64,000 nucleotides of DNA. It comes from Halovibrio variabilis. Lineage in GTDB: Bacteria > Pseudomonadota > Gammaproteobacteria > Pseudomonadales > Halomonadaceae. Made by a program: the position numbers and the translations under genes. The stretch is from positions 1 to 64,000 of the forward strand of contig NZ_BJXV01000011.1 of assembly GCF_007991175.1 (NCBI RefSeq). The letters run 5' to 3'. Under the pieces are notes generated by a model, which saw only the letters and a program-made list of their open reading frames with translations, did no database searches and had not been told where the DNA came from. Below are positions 36,215 through 46,770 of the stretch, in pieces; within the stretch, counting starts at the first letter, position 1; each line of letters opens with the position of its first letter.

Positions 36215-38281
36215 ATGGCCGTTAATACGCTTTTACTTGAATTGGGGGCAGAAGAGCTGCCACCCACAGCCCTGGATGCGCTTTCCGATGCGTTTGCCGC
36301 AGGCATTGAGAAAGGCCTGCAAGAAGCCGATATCCCCTTCACCAGCGTTAGCGCTTTTGCGACCCCGCGCCGGTTGGCAGTGCAAGTCCGTGAGCTTGCC
36401 GACAAGCAGCCTGATCGTGACGTCGAGCGCCGCGGCCCGGCGTTAGCGGCTGCCTTTAAGGATGGCATAGCCACCAAGGCGGCGGAGGGCTTTGCCCGCT
36501 CCTGTGGCGTCAGCGTGGATGAGCTGGCGCACTTGGAAACGGATAAAGGTACCTGGCTGGTATTCCGCGAAAAGCAGCAGGGCGAGACGGTGCAAGCGCT
36601 GCTGCCCGCAATTCTGCAAAAAGCCATCAGCACGTTACCGGTGCCCAAGTACATGCGCTGGGGCACTTCGCGGGTTGAGTTCTCACGCCCCGTTCATTGG
36701 CTTATGGCGCTGTACGGTAACGACGTGGTGGCAGCCGAAGCGCTGGGTTTACAGGCTAGCCGCACGACCTATGGCCATCGCTTCCACGCCCCTGACGCTA
36801 TCCAGCTCGCCCACGCTGATGAGTACGTTGCTACCCTGGAAAATGCCTACGTCTTGGTCGATCGTGCCCAGCGCCGTGAACGTATTCGCGAACAGGTGCT
36901 GTCAGAAGCCGAAGTCCAGGAAGCCACCGCCGTCATCGACGAAGACTTACTTGTCGAAGTCAGCGGTTTGGTCGAGTGGCCGGTAGCCCTGACCGGTAGC
37001 TTCGATGAACGTTTCCTGGAGGTGCCCGCGGAAAGTTTAATCTCATCCATGAAGGCCAACCAGAAGTACTTTCACCTGCTGGATGACGCAGGCAAGCTAA
37101 AGCCGCTGTTTATCACCATCGCCAATATCGACAGCGCTGACCCCGATCAGGTCATTGCCGGTAATGAGAAAGTGATCCGCCCGCGCTTAGCCGACGCGGC
37201 GTTTTTTTACGCTACCGACCGCAAGCATACGCTTGCATCGCGCATTCCTCAGTTGGAGAGCGTGGTCTTCCAGCAACAGCTGGGCACGCTGGCCGACAAA
37301 GCGCGCCGCAGCACGGCTGTGGCCGCCTTTATCGCCGAACGAATCAACGGCGATGTGGCCCATGCCCAGCGCGCCGTGGCGCTCGCCAAATGTGATCTTG
37401 TCACCGAGATGGTGCTCGAATTTCCCGAGCTTCAGGGCATTATGGGGCGCTATTACGCCGCGCAAGACGTTGAGCCTGCTGAAGTGGCCCAAGCGCTTGA
37501 GGAACAGTATCTGCCGCGTTTTGCTACCGACGCTATCCCCCAAAGTGCCACGGGTAAGGCGTTAGCCCTGGCGGATCGTCTGGATACCCTGGTGGGTATT
37601 TTCGGCATTGGTCAGCGCCCTACTGGCGCGAAAGATCCTTTCGCCCTTCGTCGTGCCTCGATTGGCGTACTCAATATCCTGGTCAAAGGTGAGCTTAACC
37701 TTGACCTGCGCGAGTTGCTTAGCGTAGCCGTTGAACAGCACCAGGGCCTGCCTAAGGCCGATGGGTTAGTGGAAGATGTGCTGACTTACATGCTCGACCG
37801 TTTCCGCGCCTGGGGCCAGGAAGAAGGCATCAGCGCTGAAATGTACCTTGCAGTGCGCGCTCGTCCCGTTACTAACCCTCTCGACTTCGCTCGCCGCCTG
37901 CGTGCGGTTAAGGCCTTTGCCCAGCGCGAAGAAGCCGCAGCGCTGGCAGCGGCCAACAAGCGGGTTTCCAACATTCTGAGTAAACAGGCGCACGATGGCA
38001 GCACCCAGATTGATCAGAGCCTGCTTCAAGAAGACGCGGAGAAGGCACTGTTTAACGCCGTCGCTCACTGTCAGGAAAAAGTAACGCCATTATTTGCAGT
38101 CGGTGATTATCAGCTGGCACTGGATACACTGGCCACGCTACGTGAACCAGTGGATGCCTTTTTCGATCAGGTGATGGTCATGGCGGATGACCCGGCTATT
38201 CAGCGCAATCGTTTAGCGTTACTTGCTAGCCTTCAAGCCCTGTTTTTGGAAGTCGCGGATATTTCGCTGCTCCCTCAATAG
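36215..38281 (+). CDS. glyS: glycyl-tRNA synthetase beta subunit
   Basis: Partner of GlyQ, involved in tRNA recognition; 688 residues, the usual length. It starts TLLLELGAEELPP, and carries FSRPVHWLMALYG, MKANQKYFHLLD, LALADRLDTLVGIFGIGQRPTGAKDPFALRR (with the HD-like domain nearby) and a C-terminal anticodon-binding-type region (NRLALLASLQALFLEVADISLL). ATG 36215 abuts the glyQ stop with AGGGAGA upstream, so translation is coupled. An intrinsic terminator follows the gene. Confidence 0.97.
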   Translation: MAVNTLLLELGAEELPPTALDALSDAFAAGIEKGLQEADIPFTSVSAFATPRRLAVQVRELADKQPDRDVERRGPALAAAFKDGIATKAAEGFARSCGVSVDELAHLETDKGTWLVFREKQQGETVQALLPAILQKAISTLPVPKYMRWGTSRVEFSRPVHWLMALYGNDVVAAEALGLQASRTTYGHRFHAPDAIQLAHADEYVATLENAYVLVDRAQRRERIREQVLSEAEVQEATAVIDEDLLVEVSGLVEWPVALTGSFDERFLEVPAESLISSMKANQKYFHLLDDAGKLKPLFITIANIDSADPDQVIAGNEKVIRPRLADAAFFYATDRKHTLASRIPQLESVVFQQQLGTLADKARRSTAVAAFIAERINGDVAHAQRAVALAKCDLVTEMVLEFPELQGIMGRYYAAQDVEPAEVAQALEEQYLPRFATDAIPQSATGKALALADRLDTLVGIFGIGQRPTGAKDPFALRRASIGVLNILVKGELNLDLRELLSVAVEQHQGLPKADGLVEDVLTYMLDRFRAWGQEEGISAEMYLAVRARPVTNPLDFARRLRAVKAFAQREEAAALAAANKRVSNILSKQAHDGSTQIDQSLLQEDAEKALFNAVAHCQEKVTPLFAVGDYQLALDTLATLREPVDAFFDQVMVMADDPAIQRNRLALLASLQALFLEVADISLLPQ

Positions 38282-38304
38282 TCATCACGCATTGATCGCA
38301 ACCC

Positions 38305-38335
38305 AAGCCCAGCCCTAAACGGCTGGGCTTTTTTT
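38305..38335 (+). terminator. intrinsic terminator of glyQS
   Basis: The arms AAGCCCAGCC and GGCTGGGCTT form a 10-bp stem around CTAAAC, followed by a run of T (about seven). It lies 24 bases after the glyS stop. Confidence 0.92.
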
Positions 38336-38348
38336 GCGTGGGAGTACG

Positions 38349-38364
38349 TGTTTCACGTGAAACA
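38349..38364. promoter_or_regulatory. parS site 1 (ParB binding)
   Basis: TGTTTCACGTGAAACA, a perfect 16-bp palindrome identical to the universal parS consensus. It lies in the gap between glyS and gmhB. Confidence 0.95.
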
Positions 38365-38443
38365 CTTTAGCTGGATCAGGGTAAGATCGCCGTAGAAATA
38401 GCAGGCAGACAATATCGCCAGCTCCCGTAACCATAGGATCGCT

Positions 38444-38992
38444 ATGCTAAGTGCCGAGAAACTTGTCATCCTGGATCGTGATGGTGTCATCAACCATGAT
38501 TCCGACAACTACATTAAATCTCTCGATGAGTGGCTGCCCTACCCCTCGGCAATCACTGCGATTAGCCGTTTATATCGAGCAGGCTATACTGTGGCCATTG
38601 CAACCAATCAGTCGGGTATCGCCCGCGGCTATTACGACGAAACGACGCTTCAGGCCATGCATGATCGCTTAATTGCCCTGGTGGAAGCTCAGGGCGGTCG
38701 TATTGCCCATATTGCCTACTGCCCGCACGGGCCAGACGATAAGTGTCAATGTCGTAAACCACTGCCGGGTATGTTGCTAAGCATACAGCGTCAGCTGGGA
38801 TTAGAAAGTTTAACAGGCAGCTGGATGGTCGGGGATAGCCTGCGAGATCTCCAAGCCGGGGAAGCGGTAGGTTGCAACACAGCACTGGTCAGAACCGGGA
38901 AAGGGCTTAAAACTGAGCGCAAAGGTGCTGGCCTTGAAAAGGCGCGAGTCTTCGACGATTTAGCCCAATTCGTAGAGTGGCTAATTAAGTAG
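38444..38992 (+). CDS. gmhB: D-glycero-beta-D-manno-heptose-1,7-bisphosphate 7-phosphatase GmhB
   Basis: HAD phosphatase removing the 7-phosphate between the two HldE steps. The 182-residue protein has the nucleophile motif VILDRDGVINHDSDNY, ATNQSGIARG (motif II), a zinc-binding loop YCPHGPDDKCQCRKP (Cys/His ligands) and WMVGDSLRDLQAGEAVG (motif IV). Start ATG 38444 has AGGATC upstream. With hldE and hldD in the window, only gmhA is missing from the ADP-heptose pathway. The gene ends before a terminator shared with gyrB. Confidence 0.95.
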   Translation: MLSAEKLVILDRDGVINHDSDNYIKSLDEWLPYPSAITAISRLYRAGYTVAIATNQSGIARGYYDETTLQAMHDRLIALVEAQGGRIAHIAYCPHGPDDKCQCRKPLPGMLLSIQRQLGLESLTGSWMVGDSLRDLQAGEAVGCNTALVRTGKGLKTERKGAGLEKARVFDDLAQFVEWLIK

Positions 38993-39094
38993 CTAAGCAG
39001 TAACACGCAATAGCTTGATGCTCTACGTTGGCCGATTCTTACACGGCCTCTGCTCATTCGCTGAAACTTTACGCTGCAAATGGCTAGCTACAAA

Positions 39095-39137
39095 TAAAAA
39101 GCGCCGCCATGGACGTAATCCATAGCGGCGCTTTTTA
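39095..39137. terminator. bidirectional terminator between gmhB and gyrB
   Basis: AAAAAGCGCCGC and GCGGCGCTTTTT form a strong stem with inner ATGGA/TCCAT pairing. A-rich and T-rich flanks make it effective in both directions, serving the convergent gmhB and gyrB genes. Confidence 0.9.
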
Positions 39138-39153
39138 TTGTGACCACTTCCAA

Positions 39154-39169
39154 TGTTTCACGTGAAACA
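39154..39169. promoter_or_regulatory. parS site 2
   Basis: A perfect parS palindrome between the gmhB/gyrB terminator and the gyrB stop codon. The surrounding bases extend the palindrome (CCAATG...CATTGG). Confidence 0.95.
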
Positions 39170-39191
39170 TTGGAATAGCGGACGGTTAGTT

Positions 39192-41651
<2,460 letters not shown>

Positions 41652-41678
41652 TTAGCCTCTCTGCGCTCAATTGACCAA

Positions 41679-42812
41679 TCAGGCTCGACCAGACTGGCTG
41701 GTCAGCTCTAACGGCTGGTCGCTTAAGCGGCCAAGCCCCTGATCAGTATGTTTCACGTGAAACATTTTGACCGAGGTATCAGACCGCCAAGTACTACTTA
41801 ACGCAGAAGGTTCAACGCTGGTAATAAATGCTTGGCACTGCATATCTTCAAGTAATGCACAAAACTGGTGACGATTTTGTTCGTCAAGTTCTGCTGGCAA
41901 ATCATCGATCAGATAAATACAGTGCCGCTGTGCTGTTCTTTCCAGAAACCGCCCCTGGGCGAGTTTTAAAGCACTCACCACTAATTTTTGCTGGCCTCTG
42001 GAAAGTACTTCAATAGCAGGCTGTTTGTTTATCTTGATACGTAAATCTGCGCGCTGAGGCCCCTGCTGGGTAAAGCCCATTTGCTGGTCCGTTGCACGGC
42101 TGTCATGCAACACTGCGGCCAGAGAGCGTTCTTTATCCCACCCGCGGGCATAGTGCAACGACAAACCAGGTAGCGGTAGTAGCACCTTTAGCGTTTCTTC
42201 AAATACCGGCAGGAAGCCACTGAACCAAGCACGCCGAAGCTCATCCATCTGATCACCCCAAATGGCGAGTTCATGCTCCCAAACCGCCATTTCCTGAGGA
42301 TCTATTCTACCACGCCTGAGCAGGGCATTCCGATGTTTCACTGCCCGTCGGGTCCGTTTCCATATACCCAAAAAGTCATGTTTCACGTGAAACACACCCC
42401 AATCAAGAAACTCGCGACGCCCAGCAGGCGAGCCCTCAAGCAAACGGAACGCATCAGGATTAATTAACTGCAGTGGCATCGCCTCGACTAACGCGGCTAG
42501 CCGGGCGTTCTTATCACCCCGCAAGCGCAATTCTAGCTCTCTCTGAGCACGTAAACGACGAACACCAAGGGTAACCTCAGGGTCACCGGTTAGCCGGCCA
42601 TACAGCGTCATGTGTGGCTCATCGGCCTGGATGGCATGCTTTAACTGACGCGTGCGAAACGAGCGGCCCATGCCCAAGATGTGGATCCCTTCCAGCAGGC
42701 TTGTTTTACCACTGCCGTTAGCGCCACTGATAACGTTAATACGCGGGGACGGCGCCATATCAACCGGCAAGAGGTTGCGCAAGCCGTGGAAATTAAGCAG
42801 TGTTAGACTCAT
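41679..42812 (-). CDS. recF: DNA replication and repair protein RecF
   Basis: SMC-like ATPase that with RecO and RecR loads RecA at gapped DNA. The 377-residue protein has Walker A GANGSGKTSLLEGI near residue 33, the signature LSRGQQKLVVSALKLAQ and Walker B CIYLIDDLPAELD. It is about 20 residues longer than E. coli RecF; the tail contains the second of two FHVKH peptides encoded by parS sites (site 4 near residue 145, site 3 near 355). The ATG at 42812 is preferred, as the frame back to 42863 is not conserved. The 131-bp gap after dnaN holds a strong hairpin. Confidence 0.96.
   Translation of the reverse strand: MSLTLLNFHGLRNLLPVDMAPSPRINVISGANGSGKTSLLEGIHILGMGRSFRTRQLKHAIQADEPHMTLYGRLTGDPEVTLGVRRLRAQRELELRLRGDKNARLAALVEAMPLQLINPDAFRLLEGSPAGRREFLDWGVFHVKHDFLGIWKRTRRAVKHRNALLRRGRIDPQEMAVWEHELAIWGDQMDELRRAWFSGFLPVFEETLKVLLPLPGLSLHYARGWDKERSLAAVLHDSRATDQQMGFTQQGPQRADLRIKINKQPAIEVLSRGQQKLVVSALKLAQGRFLERTAQRHCIYLIDDLPAELDEQNRHQFCALLEDMQCQAFITSVEPSALSSTWRSDTSVKMFHVKHTDQGLGRLSDQPLELTSQSGRA
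41749..41764. promoter_or_regulatory. parS site 3, inside the recF 3' region
   Basis: A perfect parS palindrome within the C-terminal extension of the recF coding frame, read as Met-Phe-His-Val-Lys-His. It lies about 20 codons before the stop. Confidence 0.95.
42379..42394. promoter_or_regulatory. parS site 4, inside the recF core
   Basis: A perfect parS palindrome in the recF coding region, read as Val-Phe-His-Val-Lys-His in the segment between EFLDWG and DFLGIW. Confidence 0.95.
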
Positions 42813-42869
42813 TTCATCATCACCACTTAAAGGCCTATCAAACGTAGGAACCATTGTGCCCAACGAGGA

Positions 42870-42899
42870 AGCGGCGCTTCTGTTGCCAGAAACGCCGCT
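42870..42899. other. strong hairpin in the dnaN-recF gap
   Basis: AGCGGCG and CGCCGCT form the outer stem, and CTTCTG/CAGAAA extends it with one mismatch around a TTGC loop. There is no T run on either side, so it may be an mRNA stabiliser or attenuator rather than a terminator. Confidence 0.6.
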
Positions 42900-42943
42900 A
42901 GCCTAGCGGGCCTTATGTAGTGCCTAGACAACAAAAAAGGCGT

Positions 42944-44047
42944 CTACAGGCGCATCGGCATAACAACGTACAGCGAATCGCCGCCACCCGGCTCTTCAAG
43001 CAGAGCGCTGCTATTGGGGTCGGCCAGGGTAATCTGCACGCGATCGTCGTTGAGCACTGTCAACACATCAACGAGATAACCGACGTTGAAACCAACTTCC
43101 ATCGCCCCGCCGTTATACTCAACGGCGATATTCTCCTCTGCCTCTTCCTGCTCAGGATTATTGGCCATTACTTTGAGGTTATTCTCTTCAAGGTAAAGCC
43201 GCACACCACGGTACTTTTCGTTAGACAGAATCGCGGTACGCGAAAGCACTCGGCGCAGTTCAGCACGCTCGGCAAGCAGCACTTTGTCACCGTTGCGCGG
43301 CACCACGCGCTCGTAATCGGGGAACTTGCCATCGATGAGCTTAGACGTAAAGGTAAAATCACCGGTGTGGGCACGCACATGGCTGGAGCCTAGCGTTAAG
43401 CTAACGGGTTCATCGCTGTCGTCTAACAAACGCGACAGTTCTAAAATCCCTTTACGTGGCACGATCAGCTTTTGCGACTGGCTAACAGTCACCTCAATGG
43501 CGCGCGAACACATCGCCAAGCGGTGACCGTCTGTGGCCACCGTGCGCAGCAAATTGCTTTGAATTTCCAGCAGCATACCGTTCAGGTAATAGCGCACGTC
43601 CTGCTGCGCCATGGCAAACGACGTTGCTTCAATCAGGTGCTTCAAGGTGCCACGCGGTACGCTAATTTCCTGGCTACCATCAGCATCTTCGATATTGGGA
43701 AACTCCGCCACCGGCAGCGTTGATAGCGTAAAACGTGAACGACCGCTGCGCAGCACGGCGCGACCGTCTTCCACGGCAAGCTGAATATCCGACTGATCAG
43801 GCAGTGATTTACAAATATCCATTAGCTTACGAGCAGGTACAGTGGCGGACCCCGCCTGCTCGACTTGATTGGCCACGGTGCGCCCAATCAGCTCGACTTC
43901 CAAATCTGTGCCGGTGAGTGACACTTGGTCGCCCTCGACTTGAATAAGCACATTGGAGAGCACGGGCAGTGTCTGACGCCGTTCGACTACGCCAGCGACC
44001 AGAGTCAGCGGACGTAGCAGCGCCTCTCGGGAAATCGAAAATTTCAT
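42944..44047 (-). CDS. dnaN: DNA polymerase III beta sliding clamp
   Basis: Ring-shaped processivity clamp, a dimer of three-domain subunits. The 367-residue protein has the N-terminal MKFSISREALLRPLTLVAGVVERRQTLPVLSNVL run split as in the family, SLTGTDLEVELIGRT, and the C-terminal peptide YVVMPMRL. The second Met (44047) is the proper start; an extra Met precedes it. It lies 60 bases after dnaA and 131 before recF, the standard order. Confidence 0.98.
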   Translation of the reverse strand: MKFSISREALLRPLTLVAGVVERRQTLPVLSNVLIQVEGDQVSLTGTDLEVELIGRTVANQVEQAGSATVPARKLMDICKSLPDQSDIQLAVEDGRAVLRSGRSRFTLSTLPVAEFPNIEDADGSQEISVPRGTLKHLIEATSFAMAQQDVRYYLNGMLLEIQSNLLRTVATDGHRLAMCSRAIEVTVSQSQKLIVPRKGILELSRLLDDSDEPVSLTLGSSHVRAHTGDFTFTSKLIDGKFPDYERVVPRNGDKVLLAERAELRRVLSRTAILSNEKYRGVRLYLEENNLKVMANNPEQEEAEENIAVEYNGGAMEVGFNVGYLVDVLTVLNDDRVQITLADPNSSALLEEPGGGDSLYVVMPMRL

Positions 44048-44107
44048 CAATACTCCGGTTCTATATCCTGGAAAACCTGTTTTACGGCAGGTCCGGCCAT
44101 GGAATGA

Positions 44108-45574
44108 TTAACTGGTTAACAGGCGCAGTAAATTCTTATAGTCTTCGCGAATATCCGCGCTCTCTTCCTGTAAGGATTTCACCTTGCGGCAAGCGTGCAA
44201 CACCGTTGTGTGATCGCGCCCACCAAAGGCGTCGCCAATCTCCGGCAAGCTATGATTGGTCAGCTCTTTAGCCAACGCCATGGCCACTTGCCGTGGGCGC
44301 GCCACAGAGCGCGAACGGCGCTTGGAAAGCAAGTCCGCGACCTTGATCTTGTAGTACTCCGCCACCGTGCGCTGAATATTATCAACGCCTACCTGCTTAT
44401 CCTGAAGGGCCAACAGATCTTTTAACGACTCACGAATGAAATCCTGGGTAATGGTTTTACCCATGAAGTGAGAATCGGCGATGACTTTTTTCAAGGCGCC
44501 TTCCAATTCGCGCACGTTGGAACGAATTTTCTGAGCGATAAAAAAAGCGGCATCGTGGGGCAAATCGACCTTCGCCTGGTCAGCCTTTTTCATCAGGATA
44601 GCCACGCGGGTCTCAAGCTCCGGCGGCTCAATCGCTACCGTCAGGCCCCAACCAAAACGTGATTTAAGCCGCTCTTCAACACCACTGATCTCTTTCGGAT
44701 AGCGATCAGAGGTCAAAATCATCTGTTGGCCGCCTTCCAAAAGCGCATTGAAGGTGTGAAAGAACTCCTCCTGCGACCGCTCTTTGCCAGCGAAAAACTG
44801 AATATCATCGATTAATAAGGCGTCGACGCTACGGTAAAAGCGCTTAAAATCATTAATCGCATTTAGCTGTAGTGCTTTGACCATATCCGCCACAAAACGC
44901 TCTGAATGCAGATAGACAACCCGCGCATTTTCGCGCCGGGTGGCTAACGCATTACCCACCGCATGCATTAGGTGGGTTTTACCCAGGCCCACTCCCCCGT
45001 ATAAAAACAAGGGGTTGTAAGCACCACCGGGGTTTTCTGACACTTGGCGCGACGCCGCGCGGGCGAGCTGATTCGACTTACCTTCCACAAAGGTGTCAAA
45101 GGTAAAGTTTGGATTTAGACCGCTGCCGTGTTTCAAGCTGCCTTCGACTTGTACCTGACGCTCATTGGTACGCCGACCCGAAGCCGCTTCGCGTTGCTTA
45201 TCTAATTCGCGCTCATCGGGTATATCGCCACGCGGCGGCGTATGCACCGCCGGCGCTGAAGGCCGCGATGGTGACGCCGATACGGGGTTGCCCAAATCAC
45301 GATGCTGAGGTGCGTGGTTAGCTGGGCGACGACTACCTACCGTCAAACTGACTTTAGGTGGTTTGGCCGGTGCCAGCTCACGCATCAGCTCACTAATCCG
45401 CTTGGCATACTTATCGCTCACCCAATCGCGCACAAAGCGATTCGGCGCTAATAAGCGCAGCTCGTTGGACTCTCCTTCTTCTGCCTGCAGTGGGCGTATC
45501 CAGGTGTTGAACTGCTGTGAATTCAGTTCATCCTGCAGGTTGTCCAGGCACTGTTGCCAAAGCGTCAGTGACAC
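44108..45574 (-). CDS. dnaA: chromosomal replication initiator DnaA
   Basis: Binds DnaA boxes and unwinds the origin. The 488-residue protein has domain I ([22 protein letters not shown]), a variable Pro-rich linker (about residues 85-150), the AAA+ domain with Walker [17 protein letters not shown] and Walker [15 protein letters not shown], and domain IV with the DnaA-box-binding [15 protein letters not shown]. The start is GTG at 45574 with a GGTGAG site upstream, typical of dnaA. The DnaA boxes in the adjacent 534-bp gap imply autoregulation. Confidence 0.98.
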   Translation of the reverse strand: MSLTLWQQCLDNLQDELNSQQFNTWIRPLQAEEGESNELRLLAPNRFVRDWVSDKYAKRISELMRELAPAKPPKVSLTVGSRRPANHAPQHRDLGNPVSASPSRPSAPAVHTPPRGDIPDERELDKQREAASGRRTNERQVQVEGSLKHGSGLNPNFTFDTFVEGKSNQLARAASRQVSENPGGAYNPLFLYGGVGLGKTHLMHAVGNALATRRENARVVYLHSERFVADMVKALQLNAINDFKRFYRSVDALLIDDIQFFAGKERSQEEFFHTFNALLEGGQQMILTSDRYPKEISGVEERLKSRFGWGLTVAIEPPELETRVAILMKKADQAKVDLPHDAAFFIAQKIRSNVRELEGALKKVIADSHFMGKTITQDFIRESLKDLLALQDKQVGVDNIQRTVAEYYKIKVADLLSKRRSRSVARPRQVAMALAKELTNHSLPEIGDAFGGRDHTTVLHACRKVKSLQEESADIREDYKNLLRLLTS

Positions 45575-45627
45575 TCATCTCACCATCGGTTGAAAACGGC
45601 CGACCATTGTAGCGCCCAAAGCCGCGG

Positions 45628-45912
45628 TTATCCACACAGGTTTAGACATCAATATCGCCCTGTGGACAACTTGTCATAAGCCACGGGGAAAACGTTGTGA
45701 ATAGATAGGGATAAACCTCAATATCACTGCTTACACAGCGGTTAATCACATCAAAATAACAGCTTATCTCCTGCTTATACGCGACTTACACACAGATTTT
45801 TTATACCTATAGGTTGTTGAAATAAAGACACTAAAACCACTTATCCACAAATAGTATCCCCACTATTAATAACAACAGGTTTAGAACTACCTATTAGTAA
45901 TAATAGTGACAA
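45628..45912. other. candidate origin region A (dnaA-rpmH gap)
   Basis: The 534-bp gap between dnaA and rpmH has perfect DnaA boxes (TTATCCACA) at 45628-45636 and 45841-45849, a one-mismatch inverted box at 45661-45669 and looser matches at 45742-45750 and 45786-45794. An AT-rich tract with a CTATTA/TAATAG hairpin follows at 45855-45912. This is the classical Pseudomonas-type oriC position. The boxes would also regulate dnaA. Confidence 0.7.
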
Positions 45913-45962
45913 CATGGGCGACTACTCTAGACCGGCCGCGCAAGCTGGCTGGGAGGTGACAA

Positions 45963-46075
45963 CGCTTTTTGTGCAAGGAAAAATTGCACGCAGCGGAGGA
46001 AGTCTCTACAATTTCCGGTCTTGAATTGAATCTCCCCGGCTAGTTCCTCACTGGACCGGGCTTTTTGGAATTCAC
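45963..46075 (+). promoter_or_regulatory. structured leader upstream of rpmH
   Basis: Two hairpins precede rpmH. GTGCAA (45971-45976) pairs with TTGCAC (45984-45989), extended by CGCT/AGCG. CCCGG (46035-46039) pairs with CCGGG (46056-46060), helped by TAGT/ACTG, and is followed by CTTTTTGG. The second resembles an intrinsic terminator and may attenuate the rpmH operon or end a small RNA. Confidence 0.5.
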
Positions 46076-46108
46076 TTTCCGTCCTAAACCACGTGGGAAT
46101 AACGAGTT

Positions 46109-46243
46109 ATGAAACGCACTTTTCAACCCAGCGTTCTTAAGCGCAAGCGCGCGCATGGCTTCCGTGCTCGTATGGCTACCAAAAATGGTCGCGCCATCCT
46201 GGCACGTCGTCGTGCCAAAGGCCGCAAGCGTCTGAGCGCTTGA
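46109..46243 (+). CDS. rpmH: 50S ribosomal protein L34
   Basis: A 44-residue ribosomal protein of the large subunit, starting [14 protein letters not shown] and ending KGRKRLSA, almost invariant in gammaproteobacteria. ATG 46109 lies seven bases before rnpA's region begins after TGA 46243. It heads the rpmH-rnpA-yidC-mnmE row diverging from dnaA. The length matches the family exactly. Confidence 0.98.
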   Translation: MKRTFQPSVLKRKRAHGFRARMATKNGRAILARRRAKGRKRLSA

Positions 46244-46256
46244 TCTAGGATTGCGT

Positions 46257-46649
46257 GTGCCGCAGCAAGGCTTTCCCCGGCAATTACGGTTACTAAATGC
46301 TGGGGACTTCAGTCACGTGTTTGAGCAAGCCGATCTAAAAGTACATGGCAAAGGTATGATGGCATTAGTTCGCCTAAGTACCCGGGGACACCCTCGCCTT
46401 GGACTGGTGGTCAGCAAAAAAAATGTTAAGCGCGCCGTCGACCGCAACCGTTTTAAGCGTCTCGTTCGAGAATCCTTACGTCTTCGTCAAGATCACTTAC
46501 CCTCTGTGGATATTGTGGTGCTTGCCCGGCGCGGCGTTCAGGATATAGACAACGACACCTTGCATCGCCAGTTACATGGTATGTGGAAGCGGCTTCAGCG
46601 TGACGCACAGGCGATGATCGCAGCACCAACGCCGGAGCGTAACACGTGA
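46257..46649 (+). CDS. rnpA: ribonuclease P protein component
   Basis: Protein subunit of RNase P, which trims tRNA 5' leaders. The 130-residue protein has FPRQLRLLNAGDFSHVFEQ at the start, and the RNR signature VSKKNVKRAVDRNRFKRLVRES that binds RNA. I chose GTG 46257, which has AGGA six bases upstream; a TTG at 46251 is also in frame. It ends 121 bases before yidC. No yidD is found in that gap, although many relatives carry it there. Confidence 0.95.
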   Translation: MPQQGFPRQLRLLNAGDFSHVFEQADLKVHGKGMMALVRLSTRGHPRLGLVVSKKNVKRAVDRNRFKRLVRESLRLRQDHLPSVDIVVLARRGVQDIDNDTLHRQLHGMWKRLQRDAQAMIAAPTPERNT

Positions 46650-46680
46650 CATTAGGTGCACCCCTTGCCGCTCGACCTCG

Positions 46681-46698
46681 GCCTGCCGTCTGGCAGGC
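46681..46698 (+). other. hairpin between rnpA and yidC
   Basis: GCCTGCC and GGCAGGC form a perfect 7-bp stem around GTCT, followed by TTTCG. It may moderate yidC transcription or be a processing site. It is too weakly T-rich to call a terminator. Confidence 0.5.
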
Positions 46699-46770
46699 TT
46701 TCGTGTGTCAAGAGTCAAGTAAATGACACTGCGCCATTAGCATGTTCACCACCCAGCGGGCAGAACCCTC

